Source: Micavibrio_C sp964577255
Lineage (GTDB): Bacteria; Pseudomonadota; Alphaproteobacteria; Micavibrionales; Micavibrionaceae
DNA length: 18,212 bases
Assembly: GCA_964577255.1 (NCBI GenBank)
Contig: CAZNYM010000037.1
Coordinates: 1-18,212, forward strand
Reading direction: 5' to 3'
How positions within the stretch are numbered: position 1 is the stretch's first letter; each line of letters opens with the position of its first letter. The notes beneath the pieces are model-generated. The model saw only the letters and a list, made by a program, of their open reading frames with translations. It had not been told where the DNA came from and did not search any database. Both the position numbers and the translations under genes were made by a program. Below, one piece after another: positions 1 through 6,889 of this stretch.

Positions 1-1
1 T

Positions 2-1237
2 ACGCTGTTCGCCGCTTTTCTGATCGTGCTGTTCGTGCACAAGCTCATCCTCGCCATTCTATCGATCCCCCGCCTGCTGCGCCAGCGGCGCGAACGTCGC
101 CGCCACGCACGCGGCTTGCGCGCGCTGACGGTCGGGTTGGCCGCGGTGGCGGCGGGCGATCATAAAATCGCCGCTTATCAATCCTACCGCGCCCGCAAAT
201 TGCTGCCTGATGAGCGGGGGCTGTCGCTGTTCCTCGAGGCCCAGGCCGCGCGCATGAAGGGGCAGATGGCGCAGGCGCGCGAGGGGTTTCAGAAACTGAT
301 GGACCAGCGCGACACCGCCTTCCTCGGTCTGCGCGGCCTGCTGGTGACGGCGATGGAGGAGGGTGATCTCGCCCGTGCGGTGGCGCTGGCGGCCCAGGCG
401 GCGAAGCTGCACCCGCGCCAGAACTGGATTCAGGTTCTTTATTACCAGCTAGCGCTGCGCGCGCGCAAATGGGATGAGGCGCAAAAGATCATCACGCAGC
501 TGGAAAAGCTCGCGGCGCTTCCGCCCGAGACGCTGCGCGCCGACCGTATCGCGCTGATGCTGCAGCGGGCCGAGGAAACGCAGACGCGCGGCGACATACA
601 GGACGCGCTCCATCTTACGCGCAAGGCGCATGGCCTGGATCGCGCTTTCGTGCCCGCCGCGCTGATGCTGGCGCGGTTTTACCGCGATCAGGGCAGCAAG
701 CGCGCCGCGATCAAGGTGATCGAAGCTTGCTGGAAGGAAAATCCGCATCCCGAATTCGTGCCGCTGTGGGAATCGCTGGCGCCCGCACGCAAAAGCAGCG
801 ATGTCGGCGCGCGCCTGCGCTGGTTCGAGCGTCTGGTCGCCCTCAAGCCCGACAGCGCCGAAGGTCAGATGGCAGCTGCCCGCGCGGCGATGGAAGACGG
901 GCTGTGGGGCGAGGCCCGGCAATATCTGGCGATGGGCGAACGCCTCGAGCCCGGCGCGCGGCTTTATAAATTATGGGCCAAGTACGCCGAGCGCCAGCAT
1001 CAGCCGGAAGAAGCGCGCTTGTGGCTCGAGAAGGCCGCCGAAGCCAGGCCGGATAAAGTATGGACCTGCCGCGAGACTGGCCGCATCTACGACCGCTGGC
1101 ACGCTGTGGCTGAACCGCACGGTTCTTTTAATACCATCGTCTGGGGCGACCCGGGAACTTTCGTGACAAAAAGAGCGTTCCCCATTTTATCCAAAAATAT
1201 TTTAATCGAACATACGGAGGACGCAAGTGTTGGGTAG
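2..1237 (+). CDS. hemY: HemY-like TPR membrane protein (5' partial)
   Basis: The frame is open from the left edge, so the start lies outside the window; 411 residues are visible. They begin inside a hydrophobic segment (about residues 1-20), continue with a basic stretch (RQRRERRRHARG) and then helical TPR-like repeats. The order fits the alphaproteobacterial HemY family: membrane helix, AVAAGD and AQAA segments, the GLRGL motif in the first TPR block, and a C-terminal WTCRETGRIYDRW...FNTIVW block resembling the family's terminal Trp/Cys-containing region. HemY is an inner-membrane protein with TPRs facing the periplasm and is linked to late haem synthesis; its biochemical role is not settled. 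It is not the oxygen-dependent protoporphyrinogen oxidase that also carries the name HemY. The last 25 or so codons after the FNTIVWGDPG segment are AT-rich and unlike the rest, and the frame overlaps the next gene by 11 bases. Confidence 0.85.
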   Translation, partial: TLFAAFLIVLFVHKLILAILSIPRLLRQRRERRRHARGLRALTVGLAAVAAGDHKIAAYQSYRARKLLPDERGLSLFLEAQAARMKGQMAQAREGFQKLMDQRDTAFLGLRGLLVTAMEEGDLARAVALAAQAAKLHPRQNWIQVLYYQLALRARKWDEAQKIITQLEKLAALPPETLRADRIALMLQRAEETQTRGDIQDALHLTRKAHGLDRAFVPAALMLARFYRDQGSKRAAIKVIEACWKENPHPEFVPLWESLAPARKSSDVGARLRWFERLVALKPDSAEGQMAAARAAMEDGLWGEARQYLAMGERLEPGARLYKLWAKYAERQHQPEEARLWLEKAAEARPDKVWTCRETGRIYDRWHAVAEPHGSFNTIVWGDPGTFVTKRAFPILSKNILIEHTEDASVG

Positions 1238-3377
1238 AATGAAAGTTTTTTCTTTTTTTCTATTTATTTGTTTTATTGGTTTTTTTTCTTACGGCGAAGC
1301 AAGTGCCAAGGGCTTGACCCTAGCTCAAAGAACGCTGATCAGTGAAAAAACAAAACCTTATTTTGAAAAAGAGGATTACGAGTCTCTCGAGGCTTATTTC
1401 TCCGGCATTCAGCAATCATTTGAAAAAGGCGAGATCGACGACGCGACGCTTGAAGATACGTTTTTTTGCCTGTCGCGTTATTTTGATGNNNNNNNNNNTG
1501 ATGCAGAAGATATCCGCCAGGAAAAATTTCTGGACCGCTGGATCGCCGCTTTTCCGCAATCTTATCCGGCCCACCTTTTTAAAGGCAGGTTCCTGCTTTT
1601 TCGTGCGGGAAAGATTCGTGGAAGTAAATTCAGAGACCAGACTACCATAGAGCAGTTCGAAAGCTCGGCCCGGATCAGGGAAGAAGGAATACGGCAGCTG
1701 AGAAAATCACTGGAACTCACGGGAAAACCCCTGCTGTCGCTCGCAGAGATTATCGAGGCTTCCGCCGGTTACGACAACCCCAAGTTCGATCTTTTTTCTT
1801 TCAGCATAAAATCGGAGCGCGACACTCTGCTGGCGCAGGCGAATAAAATATACCCCCAGAATATTATTGCCCGCCGAGATTACATCAACAGCTTTCAGCC
1901 GCGATGGGGTGGAAATTACGATATTATGTGGTCTGTCGTGGCCGATGCCGTTGCTTCCGGAGTCGAGAAAGGAAGAACAGATTTTCTGGAAGGTGCCATT
2001 CTTCTGGACATGGGTGACGTGGCCTATATGCAGGACAAATATGCAGTGGCGATGTCCCTTTACAAGGAATCCTACGAAAAGTCACACTATTTTCGTGAGC
2101 GCGGTGCAGGTACATGGGCGCTGCAGCGTTATATCGACATGGCCATCAAGCGCAGCGAAAGTGCAGGAAATCAATGGCGCGATGTAGAAATACTGGCGGG
2201 CCTCAATTTGCTTCTAGATAACCCGAAATACGAAGACATTGGCTTTTATTATGGCCGGCGCGCTTATGTCAGGGCGGCCTATCACAATGATCTTTGGGGC
2301 GCGTGGTCGGATTATCAGGAGGGTGCGCGTAAAAAAGACCCATTCTCCATGTATAAAGTGGCGGCGACCTACTGCCAGGGCGCGCCTGGTGTAGTTGAAA
2401 TTGATCGCCCGCGCTGCCAGTCCTTAATGGTCGAGGCTGCACGGGAGGGCAGCGTTGATGCGCGCAAGGCGCTGAAAGATTGGGGTATGCCTGTTACCGC
2501 CCAGACGTCAGAAAATGGAGATAATAAAGCCGACAGACAAACCCCGATTGGCAAGATTGTTATTCTGGTCGCCAATCAGTCCTTGGCAGCTGAGGAGCAG
2601 GCCCAGCTTCATGAAAAGCTGAGCAAAACATTCGCGCTACCCATCGAAATAAAGGAAGTTGATTTTGACCTCGATCTCACGTTTTTGCAAAAGCGCAGCC
2701 AGTATCACGCAGCCGGAATTTTGCGAAACGAAGTGGTCTTTTTTGATCAGAAATATCCTGACGATTACTACGTAGTTCTTGTTCCCAAAGATATATACAT
2801 GCACAGCGAACCGATTCTTTTTTCCCATACGAATTATTATTCGCGCCGCAGCGTCATATCGACGTTCCGCATGAGGACTTTCGATCAAAATCATAACCCG
2901 GTTCCGGATGGAAAGATCGTCAATCGCGTGGCCAAGCTTATGCTCAGGCCCGTCGGTATTATGGGTGGCCTGGAATCGGCGGGCTGCGGGATGATGTTTC
3001 CTGTTGATATTATCGAACTCGATAATATGGCGGATTATTACTGCCCGTCCGATCAGGTTGTGCTTGCCGGGAAAAAATACATTCCCGCACCCTCTCCTTC
3101 ATCCATAGTCACGGCTTTTGTGGGCGAAGGCGCACGCGGGTCAGTATCGGCAATTCAGGGGGTTTTGGTTCTGATTCTTGGGTCTGGAGCCATTTTGGTT
3201 TTATTTGCCGTCTTCCGGGATATGGCTAGAGATCTTGCGAAGAAAAAAGGAAAACGCTTAAAGCCGCAGACGCAGAACCGGGCGCAGAAAAACGAACCCC
3301 GCCAGAAAGCCGCCGATATGCGCCGCCCACGCGATGGTGCTGCCGTCCGGCCCCCCCAGAAACCCAAAGAGGATTGA
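1227..3377 (+). CDS. Secreted membrane-anchored protein with TPR/DUF4034-like half and archaemetzincin-like domain lacking zinc ligands
   Basis: Start: GTG at 1227 with GGAGG six bases upstream, overlapping hemY by 11 bases; an in-frame ATG at 1239 is the alternative. Residues 1-28 form a signal peptide ending near ASA. Residues 30-420 are helical; PRWGGN (225-230) resembles DUF4034 proteins, and 360-420 looks like a Sel1-type repeat. Residues 440-610 follow the layout of archaemetzincin metallopeptidases: a KIVILV strand, R490-SQYHAAGIL (family R-QY-A-IL), YVVLVPKDIY, VISTFRMR, then a helix, C587-G-M-M-F and C606. Where the family has HExxHxxGxxH, residues 574-584 read RPVGIMGGLES, so no zinc ligand remains and peptidase activity is unlikely. 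A membrane helix at 643-663 is followed by a basic, disordered tail. The gene is clearly AT-richer than its neighbours. It contains a 10-N gap (residues 88-91), and its last 40 codons lie antisense to the rhomboid gene. Function unknown; the domain reading is from memory of the families. Confidence 0.8.
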   Translation: MLGRMKVFSFFLFICFIGFFSYGEASAKGLTLAQRTLISEKTKPYFEKEDYESLEAYFSGIQQSFEKGEIDDATLEDTFFCLSRYFDXXXXDAEDIRQEKFLDRWIAAFPQSYPAHLFKGRFLLFRAGKIRGSKFRDQTTIEQFESSARIREEGIRQLRKSLELTGKPLLSLAEIIEASAGYDNPKFDLFSFSIKSERDTLLAQANKIYPQNIIARRDYINSFQPRWGGNYDIMWSVVADAVASGVEKGRTDFLEGAILLDMGDVAYMQDKYAVAMSLYKESYEKSHYFRERGAGTWALQRYIDMAIKRSESAGNQWRDVEILAGLNLLLDNPKYEDIGFYYGRRAYVRAAYHNDLWGAWSDYQEGARKKDPFSMYKVAATYCQGAPGVVEIDRPRCQSLMVEAAREGSVDARKALKDWGMPVTAQTSENGDNKADRQTPIGKIVILVANQSLAAEEQAQLHEKLSKTFALPIEIKEVDFDLDLTFLQKRSQYHAAGILRNEVVFFDQKYPDDYYVVLVPKDIYMHSEPILFSHTNYYSRRSVISTFRMRTFDQNHNPVPDGKIVNRVAKLMLRPVGIMGGLESAGCGMMFPVDIIELDNMADYYCPSDQVVLAGKKYIPAPSPSSIVTAFVGEGARGSVSAIQGVLVLILGSGAILVLFAVFRDMARDLAKKKGKRLKPQTQNRAQKNEPRQKAADMRRPRDGAAVRPPQKPKED
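1489..1498. other. Assembly gap (10 N) inside the 716-residue protein gene
   Basis: Ten N lie between flanks ending in TGATG on the left (1484-1488) and starting with TGATG on the right (1499-1503). Merging the flanks on this shared pentamer gives an uninterrupted frame reading YFDAEDI. The gap may therefore be an artefact of zero true length. The frame also continues across the ten N as drawn. Confidence 0.9.
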
Positions 3378-3980
3378 AATCGCGATCCACACCACCGCGA
3401 AGGGCATGATGCTCTTATAAAGAGGTTCGCCGGGCCGCGCCTGCTCCTGCATCATCACCAGGATGGCGGCGAACAATCCCGACAGCCCGCCCGAGGCGCC
3501 GATTACGGGCGAGGCCGAAAACGGATCGAGAATAAACTGTCCCGCTGCCGCCGCTATGTTGCACAGTATGAAAAAAATGATGAAGCGTTTGCCGCCGATC
3601 CAGCGCTCGACACCGCTGCCGAACGCCATCAGCATCATGGTGTTGAGGATGACATGAAGCCAGCTCCCGTGCAGGAACGAAAACGTGAGCAGCGAAAGAA
3701 GGCTGTAGGCGCTGAACGGTTCCGCGCCCGTGAATTGCCCGGGAACGAACCCGAGATGGGTGTAAACCCAGTAACGCTGCACGTCGTCGAGCGGCAGCGC
3801 GATCCCGGCATGGATGACGAGCAGGACGATCAGCAGGATTTTGGTATAGGGCGGCAGATTGAGCAGCGGCGGATGCTGCGCGGCGTGGTCCTTCGGTTCC
3901 GTGCGTGTACGTTTCCAGCCCTGTAGGCTGACGACGTTGGTGTCGCCGGATGAATCGTCTGGGGGAGGGGTTTTGCTCAT
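3258..3980 (-). CDS. Rhomboid family intramembrane serine protease
   Basis: The product has 240 residues. The chosen start is the ATG at 3980-3978 with GGTGG about five bases upstream; the frame is open further upstream, but that extension does not look like protein. The cytoplasmic N-terminus (1-45) is polar. The rhomboid core follows with about six membrane helices. It shows H104-GSWLH109-VILN113 (family His/Asn motif in TM2), the G161-A-S-G nucleophile motif with Ser163, and the A-H221-IGGFLAGF motif that supplies the catalytic His. All parts of the Ser-His dyad are present, so it should be active against membrane-spanning substrates in the inner membrane. Its last 40 codons, including His221 and the last helix, overlap antisense with the 716-residue protein gene. 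A divergent spacer of 160 bases separates its start from the aminotransferase. Substrate unknown. Confidence 0.93.
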   Translation of the reverse strand: MSKTPPPDDSSGDTNVVSLQGWKRTRTEPKDHAAQHPPLLNLPPYTKILLIVLLVIHAGIALPLDDVQRYWVYTHLGFVPGQFTGAEPFSAYSLLSLLTFSFLHGSWLHVILNTMMLMAFGSGVERWIGGKRFIIFFILCNIAAAAGQFILDPFSASPVIGASGGLSGLFAAILVMMQEQARPGEPLYKSIMPFAVVWIAISILFGFLGGPDGSTIAWAAHIGGFLAGFVFLRPVLRLRL

Positions 3981-4140
3981 GTCCACCGTGTTAAAACACT
4001 TCGATCTCCAGAAAATGTACAGCAAAAAGGGCTTATGTCCACATTCCGGCGCGACTTGTGCACATGCGAGAGGGCCCGGCTTTTCAGGGTGAAAAAGCTT
4101 TGATATCGTAGCGCCGGACCGAGCCATAAAGGGGTTTTTC
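3981..4140. promoter_or_regulatory. Divergent intergenic spacer between rhomboid and aminotransferase genes
   Basis: This 160-base spacer must hold the start signals of both genes. On the plus strand a weak pair is TTGATA (4100-4105) and CATAAA (4125-4130), but the 19-base spacing is long. AAAGGGG (4128-4134) is a good ribosome binding site for the ATG at 4141. Next to the rhomboid start is a short imperfect dyad, GTGTT-AA-AACAC (3988-3999). No promoter is convincing by eye. Confidence 0.35.
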
Positions 4141-5343
4141 ATGCCGTACGACTTCACCACCGCCGCCAATTCCTTGGAGGAATTCTGGATGCCCTTCACG
4201 CCGCAGCGCCTGTTCAAAAAGGCGCCGCGCATGGTGGTGCGGGCGGAGGGCATGTTTTATTACGACGACCAGGGCAAGGAAATCCTGGATGGCGCCGCCG
4301 GCCTGTGGTGCGTCAACGCCGGCCACGGCCAGCCGAAAGTGAAGGAAGCGATCAAGGCGCAGCTTGATGTGCTCGATTATGCACCGTGCTTCCAGTTCGG
4401 CCATCCCACCGTGTTCAAGGCGGCTTCACGCATCGTCGCCGACATGCCCAAGCCGTTCTCGCACGTGTTCTTCAGCAATTCTGGCTCCGAGGCCGTCGAG
4501 TCGGCGCTCAAGATCGCGCTCGCCTATCAGCGCCTCAAGGGCGAAGGCACGCGCCGCGTGCTGATCGGCCGCGAACGCGGCTATAACGGCGTGGGCTTCG
4601 CCGGTATTTCCGTGGGCGGCCTGCCCTATAACCGCGCCACCTTCGGCGCGCTTTTGCCTTACGTCGATCACCTGCCGCACACGCACGATCTGCAAAGGAA
4701 CGCATTCGCGCGCGGCATGCCCGATCACGGGGCCGATTTCGCTGACAATCTCGAGCGCCTGGTCTATCTGCACGATCCCTCNNNNNNNNNNNNNNNNNNN
4801 NNNNNNNNNNNNNNNNNNNNNNNNNNNNNNNNNNNNNNNNNNNNNNNNNNNNNNNNNNNNNNNNNNNNNNNNNNNNNNNNNGTGCCGATGGGCGCGACCT
4901 TCGTGCGCCGGGAAATCTACGAAAAATTCATGAACGGGCCCGAGCACGTGATCGAGCTTATGCACGGCTACACTTATTCCGGCCATCCGCTCGCCGCCGC
5001 CGCCGTGCTGGGGACGATGGACGCCGTGCAGGACCAGAAGATCTGGGACAACGCCGCCAAGATGGCGAAGCCCCTCGAAGATGCCGTGCACAGCCTGAAA
5101 AACAAGCCGTATGTGGTCGATATCCGCAACTGCGGGCTGCTGGCGGGCATTCAGCTGGCGGAAAAGCCGGGCGACGATCCCAGCTATTACTCGCGCGCCG
5201 CGTCTTACGAATTATTCCGCCGCGGTTGCATGGTGCGCTATACGGGGCCCAACCTGTATCTGTCGCCGCCCCTGATCCTGAACCAGAATCATATCGACCG
5301 GCTGATCACCACGATCGGCGAGGTTCTGCGCGATCTCAAGTAA
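4141..5343 (+). CDS. Omega-amino acid:pyruvate aminotransferase (class III, PLP-dependent)
   Basis: The ATG at 4141 is preceded by AAAGGGG at good spacing. The visible sequence follows the Pseudomonas beta-alanine/omega-amino-acid:pyruvate aminotransferases closely: FWMPFTPQR (15-23), LDGAAGLWCVNAGHG (49-63), LDYAPCFQFGHP (78-89), the cofactor phosphate-binding FSNSGSEAV (111-119), ERGYNGVGF (145-153) with the aromatic residue that stacks on PLP, and LLPYVDHLPHTHDL (171-184). After the gap come VPMGA and HGYTYSGHP. Such enzymes move the amino group from beta-alanine, putrescine-type or other omega-amines to pyruvate in the cytoplasm. The region with the Schiff-base lysine and the DEV motif falls in the 100-N gap. 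The 400 residues drawn are shorter than the family's roughly 445. The exact substrate cannot be read from sequence. A strong terminator follows five bases after the stop. Confidence 0.93.
   Translation: MPYDFTTAANSLEEFWMPFTPQRLFKKAPRMVVRAEGMFYYDDQGKEILDGAAGLWCVNAGHGQPKVKEAIKAQLDVLDYAPCFQFGHPTVFKAASRIVADMPKPFSHVFFSNSGSEAVESALKIALAYQRLKGEGTRRVLIGRERGYNGVGFAGISVGGLPYNRATFGALLPYVDHLPHTHDLQRNAFARGMPDHGADFADNLERLVYLHDPXXXXXXXXXXXXXXXXXXXXXXXXXXXXXXXXXXVPMGATFVRREIYEKFMNGPEHVIELMHGYTYSGHPLAAAAVLGTMDAVQDQKIWDNAAKMAKPLEDAVHSLKNKPYVVDIRNCGLLAGIQLAEKPGDDPSYYSRAASYELFRRGCMVRYTGPNLYLSPPLILNQNHIDRLITTIGEVLRDLK
4782..4881. other. Assembly gap (100 N) inside the aminotransferase gene
   Basis: Exactly 100 N, a common placeholder length. 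By comparison with the remembered Pseudomonas omega-aminotransferase, about 76 residues (roughly 228 bases) should separate the flanking LHDPS and VPMGA segments, so the drawn gap looks about 130 bases too short. The frame is nonetheless preserved as drawn (100 N plus flanks). Confidence 0.9.
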
Positions 5344-5347
5344 AAGG

Positions 5348-5375
5348 AAGGGCGGCCGCGGGGCCGCCCTTTTTC
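5348..5375 (+). terminator. Rho-independent terminator after the aminotransferase gene
   Basis: A perfect 10-bp stem (5348-5357 with 5362-5371) closes a 4-base loop (GCGG) and runs into five T (5370-5374). It lies five bases after the aminotransferase stop, between two convergent genes. The A residues on the left side give a short U tract in the other direction too, so it may also serve the minus-strand gene ending at 5407. Confidence 0.9.
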
Positions 5376-5406
5376 AGTTGGTTTGGTGTAAGAAACTCTT
5401 CGCGGA

Positions 5407-6069
5407 TCAGCCCATCATCGGCCGGCCGAACATCGGCTCGTTTTTCTCGCGGTCGTATTTGTAAACCACATCCTCGTTGCCGGCGCGCGCCATGAAGGCG
5501 GGCGGCGTGACGCGGGTGATGAATTTGCCGGCTTCGGCCATAAGATCGGTGACCATGACCTTGGACTGGCGGATCTGCTCGGCCAGTTTTTCCAGCACCT
5601 GGACGTAAGACTCGCGGGCGATCTCCTTGCCCATGATGACGAGTTTTTTGATATCGCCCAGTTCAGGGACGTTGCCTTCGACCACGGTCGAGAAGGCTTT
5701 TTGCATCAGGTTGCTCTTCTTGCGCGCGAGGCCCTTGCCGCCACCGCCGCCGCGTCCGGTCTCCTGGTGGCCTTCTTCTTCATCGCCATCGCCGTCTTCG
5801 GCGGCATTCTGGTTGGCAGTCGCGATGTCGATATAAGTGGGCGCCTGGAAGCTGACGGGATATTTTTTCAGTTCGGATACCGGCAGCGTGCGGCCCGACA
5901 GGCCCGCCTTGATCTCTATATGCAGCAGGGCAGGATTATGCCAGTCGAGTACGACGCAATGGCTTTTGAATTCGCCCGGGTGCGGCAGTTTTTTGACCAC
6001 GCGCTTGCCGGGGTACAGATTGTCCTCGATCCCGCAGTGATTCAGAAACTCTTTAATGCCGATTTGCAT
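5407..6069 (-). CDS. Hypothetical protein with acidic/glycine-rich linker
   Basis: The product has 220 residues from the ATG at 6069-6067, chosen because GGAG sits seven to eight bases upstream; the upstream extension of the frame is not protein-like. There is no signal peptide or membrane helix, so it is probably cytoplasmic. Residues 1-85 form a compact, probably beta-rich N-terminal domain (KEFLNHCGI, FKSHCVVLDWHNPALLHIEI). Residues 91-112 are a low-complexity linker, first acidic (EDGDGDEEE) and then glycine-rich (GRGGGGGKG). Residues 118-190 are predicted helical (VVEGNVPELGDIKKLVIMGKE, YVQVLEKLAEQIRQSKVMV), and the tail reads DREKNEPMFGRPMMG. I do not recognise the family. It is a single-gene unit, convergent with the aminotransferase and divergent from the secreted-protein operon. 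Confidence 0.75.
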   Translation of the reverse strand: MQIGIKEFLNHCGIEDNLYPGKRVVKKLPHPGEFKSHCVVLDWHNPALLHIEIKAGLSGRTLPVSELKKYPVSFQAPTYIDIATANQNAAEDGDGDEEEGHQETGRGGGGGKGLARKKSNLMQKAFSTVVEGNVPELGDIKKLVIMGKEIARESYVQVLEKLAEQIRQSKVMVTDLMAEAGKFITRVTPPAFMARAGNEDVVYKYDREKNEPMFGRPMMG

Positions 6070-6119
6070 GACACCACTCCATATATATTTCTGCACCGCC
6101 GATTTGTCCGGCTTGTCCC

Positions 6120-6161
6120 CCGGGATTCTTTGACATAGTTTCCCGGAATTGTTTCTATAAT
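6120..6161 (+). promoter_or_regulatory. Candidate promoter with inverted repeat, upstream of the polysaccharide operon
   Basis: TTGACA (6130-6135) and TATAAT (6156-6161) are both perfect sigma70 hexamers, but the 20-base spacer is longer than usual. An inverted repeat CCGGGA (6120-6125) and TCCCGG (6141-6146), 15 bases apart, brackets the -35 hexamer as an operator would. Transcription would start near 6168 and lead into the gene at 6281. A weaker minus-strand TTATAG at the same place could serve the gene at 6069. Confidence 0.45.
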
Positions 6162-6280
6162 CCCCCGAAAAGATTAACAAAGTCTTAATTTTTACGGAAA
6201 TCTGCCAATGTCCTGAAAAACCTGTTCCTTTGCGCCCGGCCGCTCCCTAGAATGAAGACCATCGTTTTCAGGGGGTTTGC

Positions 6281-6880
6281 ATGAAAATACATTCGGCGCG
6301 CCGGGCTTTCCGGGCCTGTTTTCTGGCGGTTTGCCTGTTGGCGGCGGCTTCGCTTTATGCCCCCCTGCAGGCCCAGGAAGAGCCGGCGAAAAAACCCGGC
6401 CTGTTTCAAGGGCTTTTCAACCGCGTGACGCCGCCGCGCGACCAGCCGCCGGCTTACGGCGCGCCGCCCGCGCCCGCAACCCCCGCAGCACCGGCGCAGA
6501 AGGGCCCGACCTTTTTCGAGAAGCTGCAGATCGCCGATGACGTCAACCGGATGGAGATCGAGGATGAAATGGCGGCGCGCGAGCAGACCATCCTCAAGCA
6601 GATGCAGGCTGACCGTGAAACGGAAATCAAAAAGCTGGGCTACGATCCGACGGTGATCGTCAAGGCCGTGGGCATGCACGCGCCCCCGCCGACCGAGGCC
6701 GACCTGCTCAAGGGACTCAGCCCGTCCGAGGAAGGTGTCGAGCCGTCGCCGGACGTGGGCGTGTACGTCGACACCGACCCCGCGCCCGCGGGGCAGGGCG
6801 AAGCCCTGATCCAGAAATACAAGAAGAAGGACGAGACGCCCAAAAACTTGACCCCGCGTCTTTTCAATCCGGTCGAATAG
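6281..6880 (+). CDS. Small secreted/periplasmic protein of unknown function
   Basis: The product has 199 residues. ATG at 6281 has AGGGGG about five bases upstream. Residues 1-32 are a typical signal peptide: basic KIHSARR, a hydrophobic core ACFLAVCLLAAASL, and a likely cut near LQA. A Pro/Ala-rich linker (50-75) follows, then a charged helix (78-118) that may form a coiled coil, then an acidic, Pro-rich C-terminus ending in TPRLFNPVE. No Cys, membrane helix or enzyme motif is visible in the mature part. It is the first gene of the plus-strand run, nine bases before the TauE/SafE gene, so it may be co-transcribed with it. I do not recognise the family and assign no function. Confidence 0.8.
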   Translation: MKIHSARRAFRACFLAVCLLAAASLYAPLQAQEEPAKKPGLFQGLFNRVTPPRDQPPAYGAPPAPATPAAPAQKGPTFFEKLQIADDVNRMEIEDEMAAREQTILKQMQADRETEIKKLGYDPTVIVKAVGMHAPPPTEADLLKGLSPSEEGVEPSPDVGVYVDTDPAPAGQGEALIQKYKKKDETPKNLTPRLFNPVE

Positions 6881-6889
6881 CAAGAGGCC

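Noticed and set aside
3988..3999. Dyad GTGTT-AA-AACAC before the rhomboid start as an operator
   Set aside because: The arms are only five bases with a two-base centre; such a short dyad is expected by chance.
3981..4253. N-terminal extension of the rhomboid frame up to 4253
   Set aside because: The extension runs into the aminotransferase coding region and has no protein-like features; the ATG at 3980 has a ribosome binding site and begins a typical polar N-terminus.
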